DNA of 64,000 nucleotides from Prochlorococcus sp. AG-355-N16 (GTDB lineage Bacteria > Cyanobacteriota > Cyanobacteriia > PCC-6307 > Cyanobiaceae): assembly GCA_003278545.1 (NCBI GenBank), contig QCEF01000001.1:186001-250000 (forward strand). Direction: 5' to 3'. Positions 9,975 through 21,448 of this stretch are shown piece after piece. Within the stretch, counting starts at the first letter, position 1. Each line of letters begins with the position of its first letter. Position numbers and translations under genes: made by a program. Under the pieces are notes generated by a model that was not told the origin of the DNA, did no database searches, and saw only the letters and a list, made by a program, of their open reading frames with translations.

Positions 9975-11099
9975 ATGGCTGATTTTTACCAAATACTTGG
10001 AGTTTCAAGAGATGCTGATGCGGATACCTTAAAAAGGGCTTATAGAAAATTAGCGCGACAATACCATCCTGATATTAATAAAGAACCTGGAGCGGAAGAT
10101 AAATTTAAAGAAATTGGTAAGGCTTACGAAGCATTAGCTGATCCTGAAACTAGAGCAAGATACGACCAATTTGGAGAGGCTGGCCTTGGGGGTGCAGCTG
10201 GAATGCCTGATATGGGAGATATGGGGGGCTTTGCAGATCTTTTTGAAACTTTTTTTAATGGCTTTGGTGGGCAAAATCCACAAGGAGGAAGAACACAAAG
10301 AAGAGGTCCTCAACAAGGAGATGATCTAAGGTATGACCTTAATGTTGACTTTAAAGATGCAATTTTTGGTCAACAAAGGGAAATTAAAATTCCTCATTTG
10401 GAAACATGTGAAGTCTGTAGGGGAACAGGTGCAAAACCAGGAACCGGACCCAAAACTTGTTCAACATGTGGTGGAAGTGGACAAGTTAGAAGAGCTACAA
10501 GAACACCTTTTGGTAATTTCACACAAGTAGCCGAATGTCCTTCATGTAATGGGGCTGGCCAGATAATTGCAGATCCATGTTTAACTTGCGGTGGCAATGG
10601 CGTAAAGCAAGTCAGAAAAAAATTAAGAATTAATATTCCTGCAGGAGTTGATACTGGCACTAAATTAAGAGTTTCTGGTGAGGGAAATGTTGGTTTGAAA
10701 GGAGGTCCACCTGGAGATCTTTATGTTTTTATAAAGGTTAAGAATGATTCAAAACTTAAAAGAGATGGTGTAACTATTTACTCAGAAATATCAGTAAGTT
10801 ATTTACAAGCTATTTTAGGTGACACTGTAAAAATCATTACAGTTGATGGAGATGTTGATTTAAGAATTCCAAGTGGTACGCAGCCAAATACAACTCTTTC
10901 ACTTGAGAATAAAGGGGTACCCAGACTTGGTAATCCCGTTGCAAGAGGTAATCATGAAGTCTTAGTAAAAGTAAAATTACCAACTCGTATAACCGACGCA
11001 GAACGAGAGCTTTTAGAGGGTTTAGCTTCTCAATATTCAGATAAAAATATTAATTCCAGTAGTGGACTTTTTAGTAAATTATTTGGTAAAGAATCTTAA
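9975..11099 (+). CDS. dnaJ: Chaperone DnaJ
   Basis: J-domain with HPD, G-rich linker, [33 protein letters not shown] zinc fingers. Confidence 0.97.
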   Translation: MADFYQILGVSRDADADTLKRAYRKLARQYHPDINKEPGAEDKFKEIGKAYEALADPETRARYDQFGEAGLGGAAGMPDMGDMGGFADLFETFFNGFGGQNPQGGRTQRRGPQQGDDLRYDLNVDFKDAIFGQQREIKIPHLETCEVCRGTGAKPGTGPKTCSTCGGSGQVRRATRTPFGNFTQVAECPSCNGAGQIIADPCLTCGGNGVKQVRKKLRINIPAGVDTGTKLRVSGEGNVGLKGGPPGDLYVFIKVKNDSKLKRDGVTIYSEISVSYLQAILGDTVKIITVDGDVDLRIPSGTQPNTTLSLENKGVPRLGNPVARGNHEVLVKVKLPTRITDAERELLEGLASQYSDKNINSSSGLFSKLFGKES

Positions 11100-11329
11100 T
11101 GAATTCCTTAAAGTATTTGGATCTTAAATCTGTTCCATGTCCTTTAAATGTCGTCAAAATTAAATTGGCTTTGGAGAAGTTATCTAATAATGAGCAACTT
11201 ATTGTTGAACTAGATAAAGGTGAACCAGAAGAAATGGTATTAAACAATTTAAAAGAGATGGGATGTTTCTTTAAACAAATTAAAGAAAATGAAAAATTTA
11301 TAAAAATAAAAATATTGAATGAAAATTAA
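11099..11329 (+). CDS. TusA/SirA-like sulfurtransferase-family small protein
   Basis: YLDLKSVPCPLNVVKIKLALEKL...DKGEPEEMVLNNLKEMG; start overlaps dnaJ stop (TAATG). Confidence 0.8.
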   Translation: MNSLKYLDLKSVPCPLNVVKIKLALEKLSNNEQLIVELDKGEPEEMVLNNLKEMGCFFKQIKENEKFIKIKILNEN

Positions 11330-12236
11330 TAGTAAACATTTAGGTTTAGTTACGAAAAAATTTAATGATTTTTTTTTAGTTGATTTAAAAAATCAAGAAA
11401 ACTCTGAAAATAGCGAGAAATTTTTATGTAAGGTTAAAAAGTCTATTAATTTCAAGGATCAATTAATTTATGTTGGAGACGAAGTAGCTATTGAAAAAAT
11501 TGATTTTAAAAGTAAACGCGCAGTAATAACAAGTCTAAAAAAAAGAAAAAATCTCTTAGTTAGACCCTCAGTTGCAAATATTTCTAACATATACGTTACT
11601 TTTTCCGTCGAAGAACCAGAGTTAAATTTATCTCAGGTTAATAGGTTTTTGATATCAGCAGAATCAATGGGAGTTGAAGTCTCATTAGTTTTGACAAAGT
11701 GTGATTTAATTTCTGATAGAAGAAGATCATTTCTACTTGATAAATTTGAGAAATGGGGTTACCAAGCAACACCTTTAAATTTACAGAAATCTGATTGTTT
11801 TAAAAATTTATTAGCTCAGTTAAAGCAAAAAAAATGTTCGATTTTTATGGGTCCTTCAGGTGTTGGCAAAACTACTTTGCTAAATATGATTATTCCAGGC
11901 CTTCAAAATAGTACTTCTCCAGTTTCCAATAAAATTAAGAGAGGAAAAAATACTACGCGAAATGTTGAGTTATTTTCTATGTCTAATCAAAGTTACATTG
12001 TGGATACTCCTGGTTTTAATATGCAACCCCTAGAGATTGATATTAAGTTGTTACCAAATCTTTATTCAGAAATATATAAACAGGTAATCGAAGAAGAAAT
12101 TAAGTGTAAATTTCGTAACTGCTTACATTTAAACGATGAGGGATGTAATTTAAATAAATCCTTCGAAAGATATTCTTTTTATAAAGAAATGATTGAGTCT
12201 TCTAAGAGTCACTATTATCAAAACCAGGAAGATTAA
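11319..12236 (+). CDS. rsgA: Ribosome small subunit-dependent GTPase RsgA
   Basis: Circularly permuted GTPase: LTKCDL (G4) before [12 protein letters not shown] (G1) and DTPGF (G3), plus C-terminal Cys/His zinc site. Confidence 0.94.
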   Translation: MKINSKHLGLVTKKFNDFFLVDLKNQENSENSEKFLCKVKKSINFKDQLIYVGDEVAIEKIDFKSKRAVITSLKKRKNLLVRPSVANISNIYVTFSVEEPELNLSQVNRFLISAESMGVEVSLVLTKCDLISDRRRSFLLDKFEKWGYQATPLNLQKSDCFKNLLAQLKQKKCSIFMGPSGVGKTTLLNMIIPGLQNSTSPVSNKIKRGKNTTRNVELFSMSNQSYIVDTPGFNMQPLEIDIKLLPNLYSEIYKQVIEEEIKCKFRNCLHLNDEGCNLNKSFERYSFYKEMIESSKSHYYQNQED

Positions 12237-12552
12237 GATTTAATCCACCAGTCAAATCATTCATCCTTTCTTTCATAGTTGTAGTTGATAATTCATGAGC
12301 TTTTTGAATAGCTTGTAGAATGTTTTGCTCTATTTTTTCTTTATCTGCATTTAAAATATTTTCTTGTACTTCTACCTTTAAAGGAAGTTGGTTTCCACTG
12401 ATCCAAACTTTTATCATCTCGTCATCACTTTTGCCTTCAATCTTCATATTTTCAAGTTCATCTTGTAATTTTTGAGCATCTTGCTGAATTTGTTTAGCTT
12501 TTTTAAAAGCTTCTGTAAGTTGTCCAAAGTTAGGAAGTCCAAAACCCGCCAT
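12202..12552 (-). CDS. YbaB/EbfC family nucleoid-associated protein
   Basis: [53 protein letters not shown]-like C-terminus. Confidence 0.92.
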   Translation of the reverse strand: MAGFGLPNFGQLTEAFKKAKQIQQDAQKLQDELENMKIEGKSDDEMIKVWISGNQLPLKVEVQENILNADKEKIEQNILQAIQKAHELSTTTMKERMNDLTGGLNLNLPGFDNSDS

Positions 12553-12569
12553 TTTGTAAAAACGTTTCT

Positions 12570-13463
12570 TTAATTAGGATAGTCAAAACCAATCATTCTT
12601 ACTTCCGGTTGCAAATAAATTCCTTTGTTTTGTAGTACTTTTTGTTGAATTACTGTTATTAACTTATAAATATCTTTTGAACTTGCTGAAGAAGTGTTAA
12701 TTATAAAATTTGAATGCATTGTAGAAATTTCAGCACCGCCAATTTTAAATCCCTTTAAACCCATATCATCAATTAATTTTGCTGCATAATTATTTTCAGG
12801 ATTTTTAAAAACACTACCAAAACTTGGTTGATGATATGGTTGTGATTCTGTTTTTAATTTAAGATTATTTTTGGTTGTTTGAATTAATTTTTCTAGATTT
12901 CCGTTAGGTTCAAAACGTAATCTTGCACTAATAATTGTTAAATCATTGCTTTGAAAAGAGCTAAATCTATACTCAAAATTGATATCTTTTTTTTCAATTT
13001 CAAGTTTTTCATGAGTTTTATTATTAAAAACTTTTACGGAAATAAGATTTTTTGCTAGCGATAAATCACCTGTGCCAGCATTCATATAAATTGCTCCTCC
13101 TAATGTTCCTGGAATTCCGACAGCCCATTCCCCTCCTTGTAATCCATTTTTAGCAAGAGAATTAGATAATGTTGGGAGCATTACACCTGCTTCCGCTTCA
13201 ACTATTCCTGAATATGGCTCTATCTTTAAAGATTTCAATTTTTTTGTACAAATAACTAAGCCTTTTATGAAAATATTATTTATTAAAAGATTTGAACCTG
13301 CGCCAATTATTTGACATCTTTGTTTGTTTAAATTAGCCCATTTTATTAGATATGAAAGTTCTTGAACGCTTCTTGGCTCAGCAAAATATTCAGCCACTCC
13401 TCCTACTTTTATAGTTGTATAACTACTTAAATTACAGTTTTCAGAAAAAATTTTTTTATTCAT
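12570..13463 (-). CDS. murB: UDP-N-acetylmuramate dehydrogenase
   Basis: [48 protein letters not shown]. Confidence 0.96.
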   Translation of the reverse strand: MNKKIFSENCNLSSYTTIKVGGVAEYFAEPRSVQELSYLIKWANLNKQRCQIIGAGSNLLINNIFIKGLVICTKKLKSLKIEPYSGIVEAEAGVMLPTLSNSLAKNGLQGGEWAVGIPGTLGGAIYMNAGTGDLSLAKNLISVKVFNNKTHEKLEIEKKDINFEYRFSSFQSNDLTIISARLRFEPNGNLEKLIQTTKNNLKLKTESQPYHQPSFGSVFKNPENNYAAKLIDDMGLKGFKIGGAEISTMHSNFIINTSSASSKDIYKLITVIQQKVLQNKGIYLQPEVRMIGFDYPN

Positions 13464-13479
13464 AAATTAGTTATTTAAT

Positions 13480-14889
13480 TTAATTATTTTTTTCATTTAA
13501 AATTGACCATAAGTTATGACAATCACCAGCTCCCATATTCAAAATTAAATCCCCTTTTTGAGTTAATTCGAAAAAATTTTTTGTAACTTCATTATAATTT
13601 TTTATGTAACTAACATTTTTATTTTTTTTATAAATCAAATCAGTGATAATTTTCGAAGTAATTTTATCTTCGTTTCCTTCTCCTGCTCCATAAATACTGG
13701 TTACATAAATAACATCTGCTTTTGATAATTCTTCAGCGAATTCTTCATTAAATTGCTTTACTCTAGAGTATCTATGAGGTTGAAACATAGCTATTAATCT
13801 ACTTTTTTGACATTCATTATTATGTTTTTGATTAAGCAATAATCTTCCTAATTTAATCGTCTCTTTTATTTCGTTTGGGTGATGTGCATAATCATCATAT
13901 AAACTTCTTTCATCTATTTGCCCTCTAAATTCAAATCTTTTTTTTGGGAGTTTCAGATATTTTATATTTTCCTTAATTTTTATAAAATCTACTCCTATCA
14001 TTCTTGAAGCTGCTATTGCTGCAGTGATATTAGATAAATTGTGTAATCCTGGAATTGGAATATTTAAACTACAAATAAAATTTTCATTTTCATAATATTT
14101 TCCAATTGTATACTTTGAATTAATTTCAATCGGAATTATGGCATAAGCTACGTTTTTAGCCGTAGTGTTTGACCATTTATAATTAGAGTAAAAATTATTT
14201 CTTAAGATTTCACAATCAAAATTAATTAGTAATTTTTTAGAGTTTTTAGCAAAACTTTTAAAAGAAGATATGACTTCACTTAAATTAGAAAAGTGATCGC
14301 AATGATCAAAATCAATGTTATTGATTATTCCGATATCAGACTTATATTTGTTAATTGTCCCATCAGATTCATCAACTTCAGCTACCAAGAATTTTGTATT
14401 TTCTAAATGGCAATTAGAGTTATAAATAGGAATTATTCCTCCAGTTATTGAAGAAGAATTACGTGTACATAACTCAAGTATTGTTGATAGAAATGTACTG
14501 GTTGATGTTTTTCCGTGGCTGCCGGCTACCGCCAATGTAGTATAACTGCGCATTAGCATTGCGAGTATCTCTGAACGATGTTTTATGGATAAATTTTTTT
14601 CTCTACAGTATAAAAATTCTTCATTTTCTGGCTTGATCGCGGAGCTTACAACAAAATTAATCAATTTGTTGGTAAATTTTGAAATAACAAATTCAATATT
14701 TTGTCGAATTTGAGAAGTAAAGATTACTGCACCTAATTTCTCCAATTTTTTAGTTTCATCGTTTTTAACTAAATCAGATCCTGAAATTGAACAACCTTTT
14801 TTAAGTAAACCTATTGCTAATGCTGACATTCCAATACCTCCAATCCCAATAAAATGAAAATGACTTTTCAATAGTAATTTTTTATCCAA
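13480..14889 (-). CDS. murC: UDP-N-acetylmuramate--L-alanine ligase
   Basis: HFIGIGGIGMSALA, VAGSHGKTSTSTF, DDYAHHPNEIK. Confidence 0.96.
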   Translation of the reverse strand: MDKKLLLKSHFHFIGIGGIGMSALAIGLLKKGCSISGSDLVKNDETKKLEKLGAVIFTSQIRQNIEFVISKFTNKLINFVVSSAIKPENEEFLYCREKNLSIKHRSEILAMLMRSYTTLAVAGSHGKTSTSTFLSTILELCTRNSSSITGGIIPIYNSNCHLENTKFLVAEVDESDGTINKYKSDIGIINNIDFDHCDHFSNLSEVISSFKSFAKNSKKLLINFDCEILRNNFYSNYKWSNTTAKNVAYAIIPIEINSKYTIGKYYENENFICSLNIPIPGLHNLSNITAAIAASRMIGVDFIKIKENIKYLKLPKKRFEFRGQIDERSLYDDYAHHPNEIKETIKLGRLLLNQKHNNECQKSRLIAMFQPHRYSRVKQFNEEFAEELSKADVIYVTSIYGAGEGNEDKITSKIITDLIYKKNKNVSYIKNYNEVTKNFFELTQKGDLILNMGAGDCHNLWSILNEKNN

Positions 14890-15081
14890 TGTTTATCTTT
14901 TACTTAAATCAAAATAACTTCTAGGTAAAATTTTGCTATTTTTTCTTAAAAAAAAATGTTTTTTTTCTTGAATTAATACAAAACTAGACTTATTTGCTTA
15001 ATAAATTAAAAAAACCTTACGTTATTGCACAAAATTCAGTATGATCAGCAACTTAGGTTAATCATTTAGAAATTATTAGTT

Positions 15082-16104
15082 ATGACTTTGCGTGTTGCAA
15101 TTAACGGCTTTGGCAGAATTGGTCGAAACTTTATGCGTTGTTGGCTTAGTAGAGGGGCTTACACCAATATTGAAGTAGTTGGAATTAACGTTACCTCAGA
15201 TCCTAAGACTAATGCTCATCTATTGAAGTATGATTCAGTTCTTGGTCAACTTGATGGTGTTGATATTCAATATACTGATGATACTTTTGTAATTAATAAC
15301 AAGACAATTAAATGTTTCTCTGATAGAAACCCATTGAATCTCCCTTGGAAAGACTGGGGTGTAGATTTGGTTATTGAATCTACTGGAGTATTTAATACAG
15401 ATGTAGGCGCAAGTAAGCACTTAGAGGTAGGAGCAAAAAAAGTCATCTTGACTGCCCCTGGTAAAGGTGATGGCGTTGGTACATTTGTAGTTGGAGTCAA
15501 TGCTGATAAATATAAACATAAAGATTATGATATTTTGAGTAATGCTAGTTGTACAACGAACTGTTTAGCTCCAGTAGTAAAAGTTTTAGACCAAACTTTT
15601 GGTATTAATAAAGGCTTGATGACTACAATTCATAGTTATACAGGGGATCAAAGAATTTTAGATAATAGCCATAGAGATTTAAGAAGGGCTAGAGCCGCAG
15701 CTACAAACATCGTTCCTACTTCTACAGGAGCTGCAAAAGCAGTAGCTCTGGTATACCCAGAAATGAAAGGCAAATTAACAGGAATTGCAATGAGAGTTCC
15801 AACTCCTAATGTTTCAGCAGTAGATTTTGTGTTTGAATCTTCTAAATCTGTCACAGCTGAAGAAGTAAATAATGCTCTCAAAGAAGCATCTCTAAGCTCA
15901 ATGAAAGGCATTATTAAGTATGGAGATGAACCATTAGTATCGAGCGATTATGCAGGTACTAATGAATCGTCAATCGTAGATAGTGACCTTACTATGTGTA
16001 TCGGAGATAACCTTGTAAAAGTCCTTGCATGGTATGACAATGAGTGGGGTTATAGTCAGAGAGTTGTAGACTTGGCAGAGATTGTTGCTAAGAATTGGGA
16101 GTAA
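15082..16104 (+). CDS. gap2: Glyceraldehyde-3-phosphate dehydrogenase
   Basis: [29 protein letters not shown] catalytic Cys, [15 protein letters not shown]. Confidence 0.96.
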   Translation: MTLRVAINGFGRIGRNFMRCWLSRGAYTNIEVVGINVTSDPKTNAHLLKYDSVLGQLDGVDIQYTDDTFVINNKTIKCFSDRNPLNLPWKDWGVDLVIESTGVFNTDVGASKHLEVGAKKVILTAPGKGDGVGTFVVGVNADKYKHKDYDILSNASCTTNCLAPVVKVLDQTFGINKGLMTTIHSYTGDQRILDNSHRDLRRARAAATNIVPTSTGAAKAVALVYPEMKGKLTGIAMRVPTPNVSAVDFVFESSKSVTAEEVNNALKEASLSSMKGIIKYGDEPLVSSDYAGTNESSIVDSDLTMCIGDNLVKVLAWYDNEWGYSQRVVDLAEIVAKNWE

Positions 16105-17091
16105 CTAAAAGTGTTTGAAAGGTGTGTTATTAAATAATTTATTTTTTTTATTATCATTAAATTCTATTGATGGTTCACCATCAGCAAAAAACCCAATCTC
16201 GTTAATATCTTTATCAAGTTTAGTTAAATTTTTTGCCCATTTTTTTGGCAATGAGAAAACTAATTCATAATCTTCCCCTCCAAAAAAATAATATTCGTCC
16301 CATTTATCTCCTTTAGGCCAATCTTTATCTTGAGGTATTTTTCCATAATTTATGATAGCTTTACAGTTGCTAGCTATTGCTAAATCTTGTAGGGCTTGAA
16401 ATAGACCATCACTGCTGTCAGTGCATCCTATTCTCTTTATTTTTTTATTAGAGCGAGTTTTGAGTAGATTATTTAGAAAATTTGGGTAAACTTTAGGGCG
16501 ACAAAAATGTTCAATGGACTTAATGATTAATCTTTCATCAAGAGAAAATTTATTGTCGAAATTAATTTTATTTTGTATCAAAAATCCAAGTTTGCTAAGT
16601 CCATGAATTCCTGTAGTCAAGATTATCTCCCCTGGTTTACATGCGTTTCTTCGTAATTCAAGCTCACCTTGAATTCCAAATGCCGTAATTGAAATGATTT
16701 TTTCATCCCCCTTTGAGCAATCTCCCCCTAGAATTACGCCGCCATATTCTTTTAACGCTTTATTTATTCCTTGGTATAGTTCTTCAACCCAAATCCACTC
16801 AGTTTTTGGAGGTAGAACTAGGCTTATTGTAATACCTATAGTTTTCTTGCTTCCACTTGATAATAAGTCAGAGATGTTGCTTACAACTGCTTTCCACCCA
16901 AGATCCCTAGAACAAATATTAATGTCATTGAAATGAACATTTTCTACCAAAGAATCAGTATTAACAAGTAAATTTTCATTTTTAGTTTTGATTAAAGCGC
17001 AATCATCTGAAATTTGGTTTTCAGGCATAAATTTTCCTAGCCTATTTATTAATTCTTTTTCGCCTATATCTTCTAATATTTCTTTATGCAT
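16105..17091 (-). CDS. thiL: Thiamine-monophosphate kinase
   Basis: DDCALIKTKNENLLVNTDSLVENVHF, DLGWKAVVSNISDLLSSG, GCTDSSDGL, GGEDYELVF. Confidence 0.94.
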   Translation of the reverse strand: MHKEILEDIGEKELINRLGKFMPENQISDDCALIKTKNENLLVNTDSLVENVHFNDINICSRDLGWKAVVSNISDLLSSGSKKTIGITISLVLPPKTEWIWVEELYQGINKALKEYGGVILGGDCSKGDEKIISITAFGIQGELELRRNACKPGEIILTTGIHGLSKLGFLIQNKINFDNKFSLDERLIIKSIEHFCRPKVYPNFLNNLLKTRSNKKIKRIGCTDSSDGLFQALQDLAIASNCKAIINYGKIPQDKDWPKGDKWDEYYFFGGEDYELVFSLPKKWAKNLTKLDKDINEIGFFADGEPSIEFNDNKKNKLFNNTPFKHF

Positions 17092-18175
17092 TTAATTTGA
17101 GGTTTTCAATCCCTTCTAAAACTTCAATTGAAATTATTGTGTCATCTTTAGTTAGCTCTTCTAATACATCAAATCCATCTACAACGTATCCAAAGGCAGC
17201 ATTCCTTCCATCAATTAAATTGCGACCTGCTGGATTTAATTCTGCTTCGTATAAAAAGAAGAAAAATTGCGATGACCCATCATCAACTGCGGTATTGGAA
17301 TGGGACCATCCCAGAGTTCCAAGTGTTGCAAAAGGTAATGTTGGCGTCTCTGTGTAAAGACCTAAATCTTCAAAAGTTTGATTATAAAAAGTATCTTTTT
17401 CCTCAGGAATCCTAATTTCTAAGGGAACGTGTCGTTCTTCGTTTGTTTCAGGATCTAAGTAACCAATATCTTCCCCAATTGGATCACCTGTCTGCAGTAC
17501 AAAAAATTCTTCTGCTCTGTTGATAGGTAAATCTTGGTAGAAATTTTTTGAAGATAAATCTATAAATGCTCCTGCTGTAAGTGGCGCGTTAAATCCATCC
17601 ACAATAGCTTGCATATCACCTTTGGAGGTTTTTATATTGACTTTTGCTCTGCCCAGTAATCTTGGTAAATTATCAAATTCCTGGGGTATAGAGTAAGGAA
17701 ATTCATTTGGTAGAAAATATTCTTCTAATCCACCTATTTTATCTAAAGCATCTCTTCGGGTCGCTATAAATGAGTATTTATCCTTTGATTTAGAGAAATC
17801 TTGAAGACTATCAAAATTTTCTTTGAGTTCTAAAAATGTTTTTTCAGCAATTTTCTTTTTTTCGTTTGGTAATTCTTGAATTATTTTACTCTGGTATTTT
17901 TTTAGTAAAGATTGACATTTTGTAACAGTTTTTGTAAGAGCGGGCCATCTTCCTCCTCTTACAAGGTCACTAGTGTCTTCCAATTTGTGTTGAAGTTCTT
18001 GCAACTCAACTTGCTTGATAGGGAGTGCGTTTCTGAGGATTGCACTAGGGTCTTTTACCGCATTTCCAGTAGGTAAATCAGCTAATACTTTAATAGGTTT
18101 TAAGAGAAAAACTTGTAAAATTACAATAGATAGAATTAAGAAAAGTTTGTTCTGATTTGATAAGAATTTTTGCAT
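17084..18175 (-). CDS. Cyclophilin-type peptidyl-prolyl cis-trans isomerase, exported
   Basis: Signal-like N-terminus; C-terminal cyclophilin-like region [14 protein letters not shown]...FFVLQTGDP...[41 protein letters not shown]. Confidence 0.9.
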   Translation of the reverse strand: MQKFLSNQNKLFLILSIVILQVFLLKPIKVLADLPTGNAVKDPSAILRNALPIKQVELQELQHKLEDTSDLVRGGRWPALTKTVTKCQSLLKKYQSKIIQELPNEKKKIAEKTFLELKENFDSLQDFSKSKDKYSFIATRRDALDKIGGLEEYFLPNEFPYSIPQEFDNLPRLLGRAKVNIKTSKGDMQAIVDGFNAPLTAGAFIDLSSKNFYQDLPINRAEEFFVLQTGDPIGEDIGYLDPETNEERHVPLEIRIPEEKDTFYNQTFEDLGLYTETPTLPFATLGTLGWSHSNTAVDDGSSQFFFFLYEAELNPAGRNLIDGRNAAFGYVVDGFDVLEELTKDDTIISIEVLEGIENLKLNA

Positions 18176-18218
18176 AGCACTCTTGCAGGTTTATGATCCT
18201 TGGGGATGTAATACAGGA

Positions 18219-18779
18219 ATGATTTCCAGTAACGATTTTCGCACAGGCACTACCATCGAATTGGATGGACAAGTTTGGCGTGTTGTAGAATTTCTACATG
18301 TCAAGCCTGGCAAGGGTTCTGCTTTCGTGCGAACAAAATTAAAATCAGTTCAATCCGGCAACGTGGTTGAAAAAACTTTTCGAGCCGGAGAATCAGTACA
18401 GCAGGCTATCCTTGAGAAGTCTAACCTGCAGCATACTTATGTGGAGTCTGGTGATTATGTTTTTATGGACATGATAAGTTTTGAAGAGACAAGACTCACC
18501 TCTGAACAAATCGGTAAAGGTGCAAAGTATTTAAAAGAGGGAATGGAGGTTAATGTAATTTTTCATAATGGTAAAGTTCTAGAAGTAGAACTTCCAATAT
18601 CTATTACTTTGAAAGTTACAGAGACTGATCCTGGAGTTAAAGGGGATACTGCTAGTGGGGGCACTAAACCAGCTATTCTAGAAACAGGTGCTCAAGTTAT
18701 GGTTCCTTTATTTATTTCTGTGGGAGAAATGATTAAAGTTGATACTCGTAATGACAGTTATCTTGGACGTGAAAATTAA
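18219..18779 (+). CDS. efp: Elongation factor P
   Basis: [42 protein letters not shown]; likely start ATG 18219 rather than 18183. Confidence 0.97.
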   Translation: MISSNDFRTGTTIELDGQVWRVVEFLHVKPGKGSAFVRTKLKSVQSGNVVEKTFRAGESVQQAILEKSNLQHTYVESGDYVFMDMISFEETRLTSEQIGKGAKYLKEGMEVNVIFHNGKVLEVELPISITLKVTETDPGVKGDTASGGTKPAILETGAQVMVPLFISVGEMIKVDTRNDSYLGREN

Positions 18780-19285
18780 TGGCTATGAAATTAGATCATG
18801 ACGACTTAGATCGCTTAATAGAGAAAATCTCTACAAGTGATATACAAGAGTTCTCGCTGGAGGGAGAAGATTTTAAACTCGAAATAAAAAGGAACGTATT
18901 TGATAAGAATCAAGTTATTAATAATTTAGTTGCTAATAATTCATTTGATAAGCAGACAAGTTCTAATCAAAAAACTATTAATGATAATCTCCCAGTTGTT
19001 AATGAGCCCGAAGAACCTCAGGTGGCACCCCCAGGACGCTCTGATCTAACTGAAATAACTTCTCCTATGGTTGGGACATTTTATAGGGCTGCAGCGCCTG
19101 GTGAAGAGCCATTTGTTGAAATAGGGAATAATGTTAAGGTCGGTCAAACTATTTGTATTTTGGAAGCAATGAAATTAATGAATGAAATTGAATCTGAATT
19201 TAATGCTGAAATAGTAGAGATTCTCGTTGAAAATGGAACACCAGTTGAATTTGGCCAAGTTTTAATGCGTGTTAAGCAGTCATGA
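18779..19285 (+). CDS. accB: Biotin carboxyl carrier protein of acetyl-CoA carboxylase
   Basis: SPMVGTFYRAAAPGEEPFVEIG...ILEAMKLMNEIESE biotinyl motif. Confidence 0.97.
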   Translation: MAMKLDHDDLDRLIEKISTSDIQEFSLEGEDFKLEIKRNVFDKNQVINNLVANNSFDKQTSSNQKTINDNLPVVNEPEEPQVAPPGRSDLTEITSPMVGTFYRAAAPGEEPFVEIGNNVKVGQTICILEAMKLMNEIESEFNAEIVEILVENGTPVEFGQVLMRVKQS

Positions 19286-20296
19286 ATTGTTAGTAATTTC
19301 TACTGCAGCCTTAATAGCCTCAATCATGCTCTGTGATTGAGCAATTCCTTTGCCAGCAATATCAAATCCTGTTCCATGATCTGGAGATGTTCTTATAAAA
19401 GGTAAACCGATTGTGGTATTTACTGAGTAATTAAGAGCTATTACTTTCATTGGTATTAAACCTTGATCATGATACATAGCAAGAATGCCATCATGCTTTT
19501 CAGCATTTTTGTCATTCCATGCTTTTACCGAAGAATTCCAGCAACTATCTGGTGATAAAGGGCCTAATAATTCAATACTTCTATTCTTTTTATTCCAAGT
19601 AATTAATGCATCATTGAGCCAATCTCTCTCTTCATGACCCAAAATACCCTCTTCGCCGGCGTGTGGGTTTAATCCTGCTACTTTTAAACAAGGTTTGTCA
19701 GTATAGGTATTACAAAAATCTTTGAAAAGATCCAATTTAGAGTGGATTAATTCTGTAGTTAATTTCTTGGGAACCTCAGAAAGGGCTATGTGGGTTGTAG
19801 CTAGTAAAGTATTAAATCTCCAACCTGTAATTGGTGATTTTGCTGTAAATAACATACCAACGTTTTTTACTCCACATGATTTTGCTAATACCTCAGTTTG
19901 ACCAGAGAAATAATGACCTGCTAGGGACCATGATTTCTTGCAAATTGGTCCAGTTACAAGTGCTGAATTTGGGTATTGTTTTACAATTTCTATTGCTTTT
20001 GTTAAATATTGGAAACTTGAATTACCGTAATTCGATTTAGCGTCATTATCTGATGAAGAAATTTTGAGATCATTTATATTTAAATTTTTAGGATTTGCAA
20101 GGTTCTCTAATCCTAAGGATTTAAGATACTTATAAGTATTTTGTAGATTTTTTTTTGATCCAACTAATATATAATCAATATTTTCTGGTATTTCCTTAGA
20201 ATAAAGAGCTTTTAAGATTATTTCAGGTCCGATACCTGACTCATCTCCTACACTTAATACTACCTTTGATACTTTGTTTGTATTTTGAAAATTCAT
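19280..20296 (-). CDS. pdxA: 4-hydroxythreonine-4-phosphate dehydrogenase
   Basis: GDESGIGPEIILKAL, GLNPHAGEEGILGHEE, MYHDQGLIPMK, TSPDHGTGFDIAGKG. Confidence 0.95.
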   Translation of the reverse strand: MNFQNTNKVSKVVLSVGDESGIGPEIILKALYSKEIPENIDYILVGSKKNLQNTYKYLKSLGLENLANPKNLNINDLKISSSDNDAKSNYGNSSFQYLTKAIEIVKQYPNSALVTGPICKKSWSLAGHYFSGQTEVLAKSCGVKNVGMLFTAKSPITGWRFNTLLATTHIALSEVPKKLTTELIHSKLDLFKDFCNTYTDKPCLKVAGLNPHAGEEGILGHEERDWLNDALITWNKKNRSIELLGPLSPDSCWNSSVKAWNDKNAEKHDGILAMYHDQGLIPMKVIALNYSVNTTIGLPFIRTSPDHGTGFDIAGKGIAQSQSMIEAIKAAVEITNNS

Positions 20297-20306
20297 AAAA
20301 AATTTT

Positions 20307-21185
20307 TTAACTTTTCAGATAGCAATTTTTTAAGCCTAATTTGTAGTTTTTATAAATTAGTTTGTATCCGAGTGTTTCGCATAAAAGTTTATTTGAAACT
20401 CTTCTATTTTCCATCCAAAAAGATTGAGCGATAGGTGATAATTCATCTTTTACATCCTCAAATAAAATTGGCTTTGGCATTTTTAAACCAAGTAAATCGT
20501 AGCAATATTCGATAACTTCTATCTGAGAACAGGGTTCATCATCTGCAATATTAATAATTTGGTGAAACTTTAAGCAATTTTTATTTTGTAATAGAAAAAT
20601 AATCGCATGTGTAATATCAGCAACATGCACTCTTGAAAATACTTGAGCTTTTTTTAAGATAACGCGAATTTTTTGATTTTTGATTGCTTCAAACGTGGAT
20701 CTTCCAGGTCCATAGATACCAGGTAATCTAAAAATTTGCACGGGCAAGCAAGATTCAATCCATTTTTTTTCGCAATTTAATCTATTATGACTTCTTTTTT
20801 GAAAAGGATTAGGCTGATCTGTCTCAGAAACCCAACCACCTTCGGTGTTTCCATATACTCCTGTGGTAGATAAATATCCAACCCATTCAAGGGGTAAGTC
20901 TTGTAGTTTACTTTGAAGGCTTTCTAGGACGGGATCATTCCCATTTTTGTCGGGAGGTATGCAACTAAGAATATGCGTTACTCCATCAAAAATTTCTTTA
21001 TCAGGAAAAACTCTGTTTTCACTGTTAAAAATAAAACTATTTGGATCTTTGCTTGCAGATCTTGAGCTTGTTAAAACAGTGCAACCGAATTTTCTAATAG
21101 TTTTTGCAAAAAAACTACCGCTGAAACCACACCCCATGATTAAAAATTTATTTTTTTCCCCGAGTATGCTTGCAGACTTATTCAT
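20307..21185 (-). CDS. NAD(P)-dependent epimerase/dehydratase family (SDR) protein
   Basis: FLIMGCGFSGSFFAKTIRKFGCTV, LSTTGVYGNTEGGWVSE, FRLPGIYGPGRS. Confidence 0.88.
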   Translation of the reverse strand: MNKSASILGEKNKFLIMGCGFSGSFFAKTIRKFGCTVLTSSRSASKDPNSFIFNSENRVFPDKEIFDGVTHILSCIPPDKNGNDPVLESLQSKLQDLPLEWVGYLSTTGVYGNTEGGWVSETDQPNPFQKRSHNRLNCEKKWIESCLPVQIFRLPGIYGPGRSTFEAIKNQKIRVILKKAQVFSRVHVADITHAIIFLLQNKNCLKFHQIINIADDEPCSQIEVIEYCYDLLGLKMPKPILFEDVKDELSPIAQSFWMENRRVSNKLLCETLGYKLIYKNYKLGLKNCYLKS

Positions 21186-21217
21186 GTTTAGTTAGAGTAG
21201 TACATATGTATTAATTA

Positions 21218-21448
21218 ATGATGAAAACAGCTTTTGAGCCTTATTTAAAATCAAAAACTTTTTGTATTAGCAAAAGTTACACCCTTCTTGTTGAGAAAGA
21301 AGTAAGTTTAGTTAGTTTTAAATTCTACCAAAAGTTATTTGTCTTTCTTATTTCATTTTCGACAATTTTAATAATCCCAGAATCGCCAAAAGATTTGGAA
21401 AATATATGTATGAGTTATAACTCTAGAAAAATATGTAATGTTTGGTAG
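21218..21448 (+). CDS. Hypothetical small protein with a hydrophobic segment and two-Cys C-terminal tail
   Basis: 76 aa ORF; hydrophobic LFVFLISFSTILIIP then ENICMSYNSRKICNVW; intergenic on both sides. Confidence 0.6.
   Translation: MMKTAFEPYLKSKTFCISKSYTLLVEKEVSLVSFKFYQKLFVFLISFSTILIIPESPKDLENICMSYNSRKICNVW

Noticed and set aside
10394-10660. 88-aa minus ORF rich in Pro/Cys
   Set aside because: Antisense of the DnaJ zinc-finger repeats; composition explained by GGx/TGx codons on the sense strand.
15001-15081. Possible riboswitch upstream of gap2
   Set aside because: No recognisable conserved aptamer core; only generic AT-rich promoter-like sequence.
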